The notes beneath the pieces were generated by a model. The model made no database searches. It saw nothing but the letters and a program-made list of their open reading frames with translations, and was not told the origin of the DNA. The position numbers and the translations under genes were made by a program. Of a stretch of DNA of 64,000 nucleotides, positions 21,094 through 30,934 are shown one piece after another (the stretch's first letter is position 1; every line of letters begins with the position of its first letter). Where the stretch lies: NCBI RefSeq assembly GCF_036711975.1, contig NC_091966.1, positions 1,929,501-1,993,500 on the forward strand, written 5' to 3'. The DNA comes from Onthophagus taurus (Eukaryota; Arthropoda; Insecta; Coleoptera; Scarabaeidae).

Positions 21094-21905
21094 GGTAAGA
21101 AAAAGAAAGTGCGGTGAAACTGGGTGCAGGAGCAAGAAAGGTATTGAAGGGAAAAGAGCAAGTCTGACGAGAAACTGATAATAGAAAGGCGGAGAATAGT
21201 GACACTTACATAAAAGGCAAATGTGAAACTAGACACCGAAAAAGAAGACTGACAAGAGACATGAAAGACCAGCAATAGAAAGGAGAGAGACTAGAAAGAA
21301 ACAGTGAATGCAAAAAACAGACTGCGCAGAGAAGAGGAAGTCTTGAAGCAGACGGGTAATAAAAGAAAAAGGCTGCATAGACTGCAGAGACAAGAAGAAA
21401 ACTAGACAGAGACGAGGGTAACTGAAAACTGAGATTTTGGATCTTTTTGTAACTTTGATGTTAATATTGAAAATTGATATTAGCCCAATTTTCTCTTTTT
21501 GGTAAGAAAAAGAAAGTTAAGACTGGGTGCAGGAGCAAGAAAGGTACTGAAGGGAAAAGAGCAAGTCTGACGAGAAACTGATAATAGAAAGGCGGAGAAT
21601 AGTGACACTTACATAAAAGGCAAATGTGAAACTAGACACCGAAAAAGAAGACTGACAAGAGACATGAAAGACCAGCAATAGAAAGGAGAGAGACTAGAAA
21701 GAAACAGTGAATGCAAAAAACATACTGCGCAGAGAAGAGGAAGTCTTGAAGCAGACGGGTAGTAAAAGAAAAAGGCTGCATAGACTGCAGAGACAAGAAG
21801 AAAACTGGACAGAGACGAGGGTGACTGAAAATTGAGATTGGATCTTTCTGTAACTTTGATATTAATATTGAAAATTGATATTAGCCCAATTTTCTCTTTT
21901 TGGTA
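21094..21905. repeat. Tandem duplication of about 407 bp
   Basis: Two direct copies (21094-21500 and 21501-21905) start GGTAAGAAAAAGAAAGT and end in the same TAGCCCAATTTTCTCTTTTT. The first four fifths of each is the purine-rich repeat type and the last part is ordinary AT-rich DNA. Only a few differences separate them. Confidence 0.85.
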
Positions 21906-22670
21906 AATTTTTAGTCGTAAAAAGATCTTTTTATCGGAATATATTAAGGTGTTTTGGGAATAAATGTGGGCATATATACTTGTTTCTTCAACTTAGAAGA
22001 TAAATATAGTTTATGATTTTGATCTTATGTTAAAATTAGATCGTGTTAGCTTTAATTTAAGATAAACTATTTCTGAACTATAAAAAATAACCTAATTATT
22101 TAAAATTTGATCAGCTTATTTAATCTTGTCTTCCAAATTTTATTAAGCTATAACATTGAGCCTTAAGAAACCCATAAACTCGTAAATTTAATTGATAAGA
22201 AGTTTTAACCATCAATTCCCTCTGCCGAGTCGTTATTTCACTTGTTAACTTTAACTAAAATAGTATTGTTAAGTGAAAATGGATGAAGATAATGCAAAAA
22301 AATGATAATACTCATCAGGAATTACTCATTGAAATGCTTCTTATAATTGAAAAATTAAAAATATAGCTTGTTTTTATTATAAAATTAAATTAGGTGATTA
22401 CTTTTAGGTTCAAATTAATTATGTGTTTATCATGTGACAAATTATACAAAATAAAATTGATCTAATTAATAAATTTTATGCGTATCATTCTGTATTTTTA
22501 CACCACATTCAACTTTCACAAGTAACACACGACACCCAATTATTATTCGGTAAGGCCAAGTGACTTACCTTGTGACCACCTCTTTGTCTCATGCCTCCCG
22601 AAAAAATCGCTTAAACCGCATCGCCCGTAAGGTCATCAAGCTAACCAAAGAGTTCCGCCAAGAAATCCCC
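21906..22670. other. Noncoding spacer
   Basis: AT-rich, no repeat or gene recognised. The last about 130 bp are GC-richer and probably form the promoter of the 22763 gene. Confidence 0.4.
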
Positions 22671-22678
22671 TATAAAAC
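22671..22678 (+). promoter_or_regulatory. TATA box of the 22763 gene
   Basis: TATAAAAC, 92 bp before the ATG. ACACAGACCT lies at about 22728-22737. Confidence 0.65.
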
Positions 22679-22762
22679 AGCACGAATTTCCACCATTCGG
22701 CATCAGTCCATCGACTCAACCTTTACAACACAGACCTACCCGAGCTAAATCTTCAATTCAAG

Positions 22763-23059
22763 ATGTTCAAATTGGTGGTGTTGTTCGCTCTCTTGGCCAT
22801 CGTTGCCGCCAAACCTGGTTATTACGGAGCCGCCGTCGCTTATACAGCCCCGGCAGTTGCCGTCCCTTCAGCAGTCAGTTATCAAGCTAGAACAGATGTC
22901 ATCAGCAAACCAGTTGTAGCCACCACTTATGCTGCTCACGCTCCAGTTGTCGCCGCTTATTCCGCTCCTTATACTTATGGATATGGATACGCTGCCGCTC
23001 CAGCTGTGTCGAAGTATTATGGGGGATATGGATACGCTGCACCACTTCACTACTATTAA
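22763..23059 (+). CDS. Cuticular protein with SYQARTD motif
   Basis: A 98-residue secreted protein. The signal peptide is MFKLVVLFALLAIVAA (1-16). The single conserved motif PSAVSYQARTDVISKPVVAT is at about residues 35-54. Then come Ala/Pro/Tyr and Tyr/Gly stretches (TYGYGYAAAP, YYGGYGYAAP) ending LHYY. It is intronless with AATAAA at 23151-23156. It is close to the minus-strand gene at 28840, from which it is separated by satellite A and inserted elements. Probably a structural cuticle protein. Confidence 0.88.
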   Translation: MFKLVVLFALLAIVAAKPGYYGAAVAYTAPAVAVPSAVSYQARTDVISKPVVATTYAAHAPVVAAYSAPYTYGYGYAAAPAVSKYYGGYGYAAPLHYY

Positions 23060-23334
23060 GAATGGTTAAGAGAGGGAAAATGATGATGATTTGGATTGAT
23101 CCAATTGGTCAAATTAAAATATGTAAAAAATGAAAATAGTAATTTATAAAAATAAAGACTGATTGGATATAAAAATTTGTTTATATCATACAAATCCTGC
23201 AATTTTGTTAAAAATTCCATTTCCTTTCATCTGAATTAGTTGTTCCTCAACAATACTTAACAACATCCAAATATGACAAAATTCTGCATAATTTATAAAA
23301 AATAAAAAGAATCTCCTTCTCTTCATTGGGTACC

Positions 23335-23660
23335 CTTTTTGGAAACTTCAGCCTTTATATTCAGACGAATTCCGAAAGGGTGTCTCATACATCTCGCTGT
23401 TAGTCTCAGCTATTCTATTCAAAATCTTTCTTTGGAAGATTTTATGACACAGTTGGATGCGAATTGGTCTAATGATTGATTTATATATTCTCATCTTTGT
23501 TTCTCGGTGTAAGTCCTGTGATTTGAATACATGGGCTAGGTTGAAGTGTGAATCATTAGCTAGTGTTGTCTTTTATTTATTTCTCTAGCATCCTGCATAA
23601 CAAGATCTCCAAATTTGAGAATTGTTTGATTGTTTCAATTGCTCCTCCTTGATGACTATC
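23335..23660 (-). mobile_element. RTE-type LINE scrap (RT thumb region)
   Basis: Reading the minus strand gives SHFNLAHVFKSQDLHRETKM followed by RIYKSIIRPI. This matches the conserved thumb region of RTE/BovB-like endonuclease-RTs (K-S-x-x-x-S-R-x-T-K-x-R-I-Y-K-x-x-I-R-P). What follows is deleted or scrambled. It is short and old, with no ORF. Confidence 0.5.
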
Positions 23661-23689
23661 CTTATTTGTATTAACACCTTTGAGATATT

Positions 23690-25468
23690 TTAAATAAAAT
23701 TTCAACGTTAGTTGCGCTTTAATAAATAATAGATGAAATTTAAAATATCACAGAGGTTATTTATGAAAATTAATAAATGACTTTGATGTTATATTGAAGA
23801 CAAATTCTACTTCTTCAAGAAATCGTAAAGAAATTAATATTTTTATTAAATGAAATTTTGAGATATTTTAAAAAATCCAAACATCTTCAATTGAAGTTAT
23901 GCTAAAAATAGAGGAATTTCAGATAAATCGCTGAGATTAATTATGAAAATTAATAAATGATTTTGATGTTATATTTAAGACAAATTCATCTTCTTCAAGA
24001 AATCGTCAAGAAATTAATATATTTATTAAATGAAATTTTAAAAAATCCAAATATCTTCTTTAATTGAGGTTATACTAAAAATAAAGAAATTTCAGAAAAA
24101 TCGCTGAGAGGTTATTTATGAAAATTAATAAATAATTTTGATGTTATATTGAAGACAAATTCTTCCTTTTCAAGAACTCATGAAGAAATTAATATATTTA
24201 GTAAATGAAATTTTGAGATATTTTAAAAAATACAAACATCTTCTTTAATTGAGGTTATATTAAAAATAGAGGAATATCAAAAAAATCGCTGAGAGGTTAT
24301 TTATGAAAATTAATAAATGATTTTGATGTTATATTGAAGACAAATTCTTCTTCTTCAAGAAATCGTGAAGAAATTAATATATTAATTAAATGAAATTTTG
24401 AGATATTTCAAAAAAATCCAAACATCTTCAATTGAAATTATGCTAAAAATAGAGGAATTTCAGATAAATCGCTGAGAGATGATTTATGAATATTAATAAA
24501 TGATTTTGATGTTATATTGAAGACAAATTCTTCCTCTTTAAGAACTCGCGAAGAAATTAATATATTTAGTAAATGAAATTTTGAGATATTTTAAAAAATA
24601 CAACCATCTTCAATTGATGTAATGTTAAATATAGAGGAATTTTAGAAAAATCGCTGAGATTAATTATGATAATTAATAAATGATTTTGATGTCATATTGA
24701 AGACAAATTCTTCTTCTTCAAGAAATCGTGAAGAAATTAATATATTTATTAAATGAAATTTTGAAATATTTTAAAAAATCCAAACGTCTTCTTCAATTGA
24801 AGTTATGCTAAAAATAGAAGAATTTCAGATAAATCGTTGAGAGATTATTTATGAAAATTAATAAATGATTTTGATGTTATATTGAAGATAAATTCGTCTT
24901 CTTCCACAAATCGCGAAGAAAGTATATTTAATAAATTAAATTTTGAGATATTTTAAAAAATCCAAACATCTTCAATTGAAGTTATGCTAAAAATAGAGAA
25001 ATTTCTGAAAAATCGCTGAGAGGTTATTTATGAAAATTAATAAATGATTTTGATGTTGTGTTGAAGATAAATTCTTCTTCTTTAAGAGCTCGCGAAGAAA
25101 TTAATATATTTATTAAATGAAATTTTGAGATATTTTAAAAAATACAACCATCTTCAATTGATGTAATGCTAAAAATAGAGGAATTTTAGAAAAATCCTGA
25201 GAGGTTATTTATGAAAATTAATAAATGATTTTGATGTTGTATTGAAGATAAATTCTTCTTCTTTAAGAGCTCGCGAAGAAATTAATATATTTATTAAATG
25301 GACTTTTGAAATATTTTAAAAAATACAACCATCTTCAATCGATGTAATGCTAAAAATAGAGGAATTTTAGAAAAATCCTGAGAGGTTATTTATGAAAATT
25401 AATAAATGATTTTCATGTTATATTGAAGACAAATTCTTCCTCTTTAAGAACTCGTGAAGAAATTAATA
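23690..25468. repeat. Satellite A, array 1 (about 184 bp), left part
   Basis: Head-to-tail units carry TTATTTATGAAAATTAATAA, GATTTTGATGTTATATTGAA, AGACAAATTCTTCTTCTT and AATCGCTGAGAGG. The divergence between neighbouring units is visible. The array is interrupted by a MITE at 25471. Confidence 0.88.
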
Positions 25469-25470
25469 TA

Positions 25471-26136
25471 CAGAGTGTTGGGAAATGACGTGTATTATGA
25501 TTTAACTCAACTTACCTGTATATAAAATTGCTTAGTTTAATCGGTAGAGGGCTTTAAAAATTCATGATGAATCAGAGATAAACGCAAAACGAAAATTACG
25601 AATACCGCTGCGCTGTCAAGTTTAAGTAACAAACTGTTTTTGTTTTTAAAATTAATTATACCTAGCTAAAACTATTAAAAAAAAGTTATTAGCTACCTTA
25701 CATCACTCATTCGCGCTTGTGGGGATTTAGAAAATATTTTTTTGTTGCTAAACCATTCACCCAAATGAAATTTTGTAAGAGAGAAAATAGTTTCTAAATT
25801 AAAGTAACTATTCAGAAAAGAAAAATGGTAGTGTTTGGACAGGGGGTTAAAAAGATATAGATGCATAAATTATTGTGGCAGTTTTTAAACACCCTATAAT
25901 TTTCGAAATTAGAGTTTATTCCACAAATAGGTGTAGTCTACTGATACAAACGTATGGCCAATAAATGAGTAAAATCCATCGAGGATTTTTCGACTTATTT
26001 AAAAAAATTTTAAAAAATATATTATTTTTAAAACCCTCTAGAGGCTAAACTAAGCAATTTTGTATATACATAGATAAATTGAGTTAAATCATCATATTTT
26101 TTGTCAAGGTACTTCCCGTCATTTCCAGACACCCTG
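25471..26136. mobile_element. Tc1/mariner-type MITE, 666 bp, in satellite A
   Basis: Begins CAGAGTGTTGGGAAATGACG, and its reverse-complemented right end reads CAGGGTGTCTGGAAATGACG. The terminal inverted repeats extend for about 100 bp with one internal deletion on the left (shared GATTTAACTCAA, AAAATTGCTTAGTTTA, AGAGGG). The insertion splits the satellite word AATTAATATATTTATT and leaves a TA duplication (25469-25470, 26137-26138), the hallmark of Tc1/mariner. No transposase frame is present. Confidence 0.8.
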
Positions 26137-26398
26137 TATTTATTAAATGATATTTTGAGATATGTTTAAAAATCCAAACATCTCCTTTAATTGAGTTATT
26201 ATTATTATTATTATTATTAGAATCCATGTTGCGAGATTAATAAATATAAGATATAATAAAACAATAATGTGTTTTAACTTCAGTTTCTCGCGTTTATTTT
26301 TAAATTTGGGGTGTAAATAGGGGTGTCAAATTCATAAATTGTAAATTCATTAACCTATACCCTTTAACTCTATTACAGCTGCAGCTAAAACAATATTT

Positions 26399-26806
26399 TT
26401 GAAATATAACATTAATCTAGCATTTTCCAATCACACTACTCTAAATAAATTACTATCTAATTACCATCTAAATAGTTATAACATAAATAATGAAAGTGGT
26501 GTTTATTTGATTAATTGTTTTAATTGCGATAACATTTACATAGGACAAACAGGCCGAAAGTTGGAATGTAGAATAACAGAACATAAAAATAAAAGTAATT
26601 CTAACATTTATAAACACAGAAACGAAACAGGTCACAATATAGAATATAGTAATGTTAAACTTCTACACAAATGCAGCAAAGGTTTTAAATTAGACCTTTT
26701 AGAGGCTTATGAAATTAACAAATATAAAAAGAAAAAATACACCCTCCTTAACGATCAAATAGATCTTAATTTTACACCCCTATTTAAATGTTTAAAAGAT
26801 TTCTGA
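26399..26806 (+). CDS. GIY-YIG endonuclease fragment of a Penelope-like element
   Basis: A 135-codon frame whose core is SGVYLINCFNCDNIYIGQTGRK, shown here in two parts: GVYLINCFNCD and NIYIGQTGR. It continues with LECRITEHKN and HRNETGHNI. This is the GIY...YIG...R...EH pattern of the nuclease with the Cys pair C-x2-C characteristic of Penelope-like element endonucleases. The frame is open back to 26354 but has no ATG (the listed start is TTG). In intact elements this domain follows the reverse transcriptase, which is missing here, so it is probably inactive. In a whole element it would nick target DNA to prime reverse transcription. Confidence 0.78.
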   Translation: MKYNINLAFSNHTTLNKLLSNYHLNSYNINNESGVYLINCFNCDNIYIGQTGRKLECRITEHKNKSNSNIYKHRNETGHNIEYSNVKLLHKCSKGFKLDLLEAYEINKYKKKKYTLLNDQIDLNFTPLFKCLKDF

Positions 26807-27140
26807 AACGGCGAATTGTTAAATTTAATCTTCCTTTTTTCTCAAACCCGTTTCTTAAAAAGTACATTCCACAACTTGTATTATTGTATTGAGTCCTTGA
26901 TTTATATTTCATGTCTCATGTCAAGTGTTGTCTTTTTCGCGAAAATAATTTTAAATTGTTAGTTACGTGTGAAATTTTATCTCTAATGACCAAACAGATG
27001 TTTCCAATTTTAATATAATTTTTATTTTTGACCGTAAGTTTGTAAAAAATTATATTTTATAATATTTTATAATATTTTATATATAGTTTTAATTATTCTC
27101 ATTCATACAGGATTTTTTGTAATTCAATTGTTTTGTAGAT

Positions 27141-27180
27141 TCGGCTGATGATGACCTAATATAGCGTCGAAACCGGTACC
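27141..27180 (+). ncRNA. Hammerhead-ribozyme-like motif of the Penelope-like element
   Basis: CTGATGA (27145-27151), a possible short stem II (GAC at 27153-27155 with GTC at 27166-27168), then GAAAC (27169-27173) and CGGTACCG. The order and spacing match the minimal hammerhead ribozymes described in Penelope-like elements, which have a very short stem III. Self-cleavage is not shown by sequence alone. Confidence 0.6.
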
Positions 27181-27220
27181 GAGGAAATTTAAAAATAAAC
27201 GCGAGAAACTGAAGTTAAAA

Positions 27221-28690
27221 CCTTTAATTGAGGGTATGCAGAAAGTAGAGGAATTTCAGAAAAATCGCTGAGAGGTTGTTTATGAAAATTAATAAATGAT
27301 TTTGATGTTATATTGTAGACAAATTCTTCTTCTTCAAGAAGTCGTGAAGAAATTAATATGTTTATTAAATGAGATTTTGAGATATTTTAAAAAATCCAAA
27401 CATCTTCTTTAATTGAGGTAACGCTAAAAATAGAGGAATTTCAGATAAATCGCTGTTAATAAATGATTTTGATGTTATATTACAGACAAATCCTTCTTCT
27501 TTAAAAACTCGTGAAGAAATTAAAATATTTATTACAAGAGATTTTGAGATATGTTCCAAATCCAAGCAACTCCTTTAATTGAGGTTATACAGAAAATAGA
27601 GCAAATTCAAAAAATCGCTGAGAGGTTATTTATGAAAATTAATAAATGATTTTGATGTTATATTGAAGACAAATTCTTCTTTTTTAAGAATTCGTGAAGA
27701 AATTAATATGTTTATTAAATGAGATTTTGAGATATGTTTAAAAATCCAAACATCTCCTTTAATTGAGGTTACGTAAAAAATAGAACAAATTCAAAAAATC
27801 GCTGAGAGGTTATTTATGAAAATTAATAAATGATTTTGATGTTATATTGAAGAGAAATTCTTCTTCTTCAAGAAGTCGTGAAGGAATTAATATATTTATT
27901 AATTGAGATTTTGAGATATGTTTAAAAATCCAAACATCTCCTTTAATTGAGGTTACGTAAAAAATAGAGCAAATTCAAAAAATCGCTGAGAGGTTATTTA
28001 TGAAAATTAATAAATGATTTTGATGTTATATTGAAGAGAAATTCTTCTTTTTTAAGAATTCGTGAAGAAATTGATATGTTTATTAAATGAGATTTTGAGA
28101 TATGTTTAAAAATCCAAACATCTCCTTTAATTGAGGTTACGTAAAAAATAGAGCAAATTCAAAAAATCGCTGAGAGGTTATTTATGAAGATTAATAAATG
28201 ATTTTGATGTTATATTGAAGACAAATTCTTCTTCTTCAAGAAATCGTGAGGAAATTAATATGTTTATTAAATGAGATTTTGAGACATGTTTAAAAATCCA
28301 AACATCTTCTTTAATTGAGGTTACGTAGAAAATAGAGCAAATTCAAAAAATCGCTGAGAGGTTATTTATGAAAATTAATGAATAATTTTGATGTTATATT
28401 GAAGAGAAATTCTTCTTCTTTAAGAACTCGTGAAAAAATTAATATATTTATTAAATGAAATTTTGAGATATTTTGAATAATCCAAACATTAATTGAGGTT
28501 AGATAAAAATAAATAAAATTACAGCTTATTTCTGAAGATTAAAAAAAAATTTTTGTGTTATATTAAAGCCAAATTCTTTTTCTTTGTGTAGCTGTAATCA
28601 AATTAATACATTTATAACCAGAAATTTGGTGATATTTTAAAAAATCTAAAACTATTTCAATTCTCAATTTCTGTTATAACTAAACATTGT
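27221..28690. repeat. Satellite A, array 1, right part
   Basis: Continuation of the 184-bp repeat. Successive AGAGGT landmarks at 27621 and 27805 give the period. Units decay after about 28500. Short minus-strand frames inside are repeat artefacts. Confidence 0.85.
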
Positions 28691-28839
28691 TATATTTCTA
28701 AGCTCATATTGAAATTAGATAAAGAGGTAAAATAAAATAAAATAGTGAACTGGATAATATCAAAACATTTTATTATTTACCATTTCATTTCACCAACAAG
28801 TTTTAATTAAATCAATCGATTAATCACATTTCTTCATTT

Positions 28840-29142
28840 TTAATAATAATGATATGCATCGCCATATCCATAAGACTTCAGATGTAACGGGTTGTGATAA
28901 CCATAAGCGTAAACGGGATCAGAATAAGTAATTACCGGGGCGTGACTAGCATAAGTTGTAATTATTGGTTTACTGAATACATCGGTTCTTTCTTGGTAAC
29001 TAACCGCAGATGGAATGGAAATTAATGGAGCATGCCCATAACCAGCTTCTAAATGCCCACCTCCTAAATATCCAGCTCCTAAATAACCAGGTTTAGCAGC
29101 TACCAAAGCTAAAATACCAAAAAGCACCACCAATTTAAACAT
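28840..29142 (-). CDS. Cuticular protein with SYQERTD motif
   Basis: A 100-residue secreted protein. The signal peptide is MFKLVVLFGILALVAA (1-16), then Gly/Leu/His repeats (GYLGAGYLGGGHLEAGYG). The conserved motif PSAVSYQERTDVFSKPIITT is at about 44-63, and the end is rich in Tyr/Gly/His (KSYGYGDAYHYY). It is intronless, with ACACAGATCT in its 5' UTR (minus strand, about 29168-29177) and a TATA box at 29220-29227. It is the minus-strand paralogue of 22763, so this part of the cluster is inverted. Structural cuticle role inferred. Confidence 0.87.
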   Translation of the reverse strand: MFKLVVLFGILALVAAKPGYLGAGYLGGGHLEAGYGHAPLISIPSAVSYQERTDVFSKPIITTYASHAPVITYSDPVYAYGYHNPLHLKSYGYGDAYHYY

Positions 29143-29219
29143 TTTTCAATTAAAAAGTATTTTCTGCAGATCTGTGTTATAGAATTTTAAGACTAACGTT
29201 AAATCGTGGCAAATATGCT

Positions 29220-29227
29220 CTTTTATA
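29220..29227 (-). promoter_or_regulatory. TATA box of the 28840 gene
   Basis: TATAAAAG on the minus strand, about 78 bp before the ATG at 29142. Confidence 0.65.
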
Positions 29228-30030
29228 CCATATACGAACGGATGTTTAAAACGAGGCGACCTTATGTGTTGAAATTTTTCGGACAAAAACTTGACTTTAT
29301 AGAATAGATGTGAGAAAGTTGGAAAGAATAGAGGAAAAGAGTGTTTATATGCATATGTGACCCGTATTCTTGAAAACGTGGAATAATAAGATTGGTCAAA
29401 GTTTCATAACTAAGTCGCGACGATTGCGAACTACCTGTTGCGTTAAACGAAACCATAAAAAAAATTAAAACAAACGACGCCGCGTTGTCTTTTTCTTATT
29501 GTGTCTTTAACAGGATGTCGTTTTAAAAAATACTCTTGAGTCTCCTATAAGTTTTACTCGACCTTCAGCTTTACGTATCGTTTTAATCTCATTTTTTATC
29601 TTCTAAAGGCTACGAGATTGGTTGTAATCAGTTTTTTTTATTATGCTTAAACGTTAAGGCTTATGTGGAGTAATTAATAATTTATGTACGTGGTAATGTC
29701 AATTAATAAAATGTTATTGAACTTTATGCAATCAACAATAATAAACACCGATAAACAAACGGTTTTAACTAAAAAACTGTTACTCATTAATAACAATCTT
29801 TTATTTTAATCTAACTGTTTAACCATACACTCATTATACATTCACTTATTCGTTTATAAAGGTCACACTCGTCTCGTTGTTCGCGTTTTAATAAAACAAA
29901 TATGTAGGTATATTTGAAATCGCTGTATTTAAAAAAAATTATTTAAAAAAGTATTTACAAAGCGCTATCTTTCGTTGAAAGTTCAAGTTTTCGTATCCAT
30001 ATTTATGTGGTTAAAATTTTTTTTAAATAA
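29228..30030. other. Noncoding spacer
   Basis: AT-rich unique sequence between two minus-strand genes. No gene or repeat recognised. Confidence 0.4.
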
Positions 30031-30055
30031 ATATGTTGGGGTTGATTTGGTTTTT

Positions 30056-30526
30056 TTACCAAGGATGTGCGGGGGCTGCGTAACTAGCATAAGCTGGCGC
30101 CGCCACCAAAGGGGCTGATACGTAAGATTTTACAATTGGGGCAACGGGATGGGCGTAAGCAACTGGAGCTGCAACAACAGGTGCTGCTTTCACCACAGGA
30201 GCAGCGTAAGCAACAGCTCCACTAGAAATCTATAAAAGAGAATTAGATTTAACGTTTGTACTCAACGATAGATGGAGCTATTTATTTAAAGTAATTACCT
30301 TATAAGTGTTTTGATACGAAGTAGCTACAGGAAGTGCAGCTTTAACAACGGGTGCAGCAACAACGGGGGCTGAAACAATCGGGGCTGAATAAGCAATTGG
30401 GGCAACATGACCGCCTAAATACCCTGCGCTAACGCAAGCGAAAAAGATTGGGAGAACAACCTAAAACAAAACAAAAATAAATCTTTTTACAAAGTTTTAA
30501 ACTTCTTTACTTACGTATTTGAACAT
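30056..30526 (-). CDS. Three-exon Ala/Pro/Val-rich cuticular protein
   Basis: Assembled from splice sites on the minus strand. Exon 1 is 30515-30526 (MFKY, donor GTAAGT), exon 2 is 30299-30460 (acceptor TTTTAG, donor GTAATT), and exon 3 is 30056-30229 (acceptor TTATAG, stop TAA). The frame is continuous over the 348 nt, giving 115 residues. The signal peptide is MFKYVVLPIFFACVSA, then GYLGGHVAPIAYSAPIV, AAP-VV repeats, TSYQNTYK at the exon 2/3 boundary, and a C-terminus PAYASYAAPAHPW. Composition and the HPW end match low-complexity A-A-P-V cuticle proteins. The third exon distinguishes it from its neighbours. Function inferred. Confidence 0.85.
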
Positions 30527-30585
30527 TTTGAATGGTTTTGGTTCGGCTGATAGAAACTGAATGGCTCCCCATTGAATCAGAACAC

Positions 30586-30593
30586 CTTTTATA
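30586..30593 (-). promoter_or_regulatory. TATA box of the 30056 gene
   Basis: TATAAAAG on the minus strand, about 60 bp before the ATG at 30526. Confidence 0.7.
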
Positions 30594-30834
30594 CTCAATC
30601 CCGATGCCCTCTATGGCCGTTCTTGCACCTCTTGTGTAGGTCAGGGTTCTGATGTAACACCTGACGAAGGAGCACGCCTCAAACTTCGCTTTCCATCGCC
30701 GGTATTGAAACACTTTTTCGTCCACCCAAGTGCACAAATTGTGCGTTAAAGAAAGATGAATGTTTATAACGTGACACCAAAACGAATGAAATGGATTTGG
30801 ATTAACGCATAATGTGAAGGAAAAAAAGAAAAAA

Positions 30835-30934
30835 AATTGTAACAGTTTTGAAGAATAAATCTGGGCCGAGTAGATTTATGAGTTAACACTCGTTGGATCT
30901 TACATGGATCTCGAATATGGTCAAGGATGGGAAT
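30835..30934. repeat. Left flank duplication around satellite A array 2
   Basis: Unique sequence from TTGTAACAGTTTT to GGTCAAGGATGGGAAT. It recurs in direct orientation at 35428-35499, with one indel of about 27 bp, on the far side of the satellite. Confidence 0.85.

Larger units (their letters stand above)
26196..27220 (+). mobile_element. Penelope-like element, 5'-truncated
   Basis: The insertion into satellite A is flanked by the 12-bp duplication CCTTTAATTGAG (26184-26195, 27221-27232). It contains a GIY-YIG endonuclease frame, a hammerhead-like motif near the 3' end, and about 33-bp inverted terminal segments (TTTTAACTTCAGTTTCTCGC at about 26273 and its complement up to 27220). Inverted pseudo-LTR ends and a ribozyme are known Penelope-like element features. 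A TTA microsatellite sits at the left edge (26196-26219). The RT region is absent. Confidence 0.8.
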
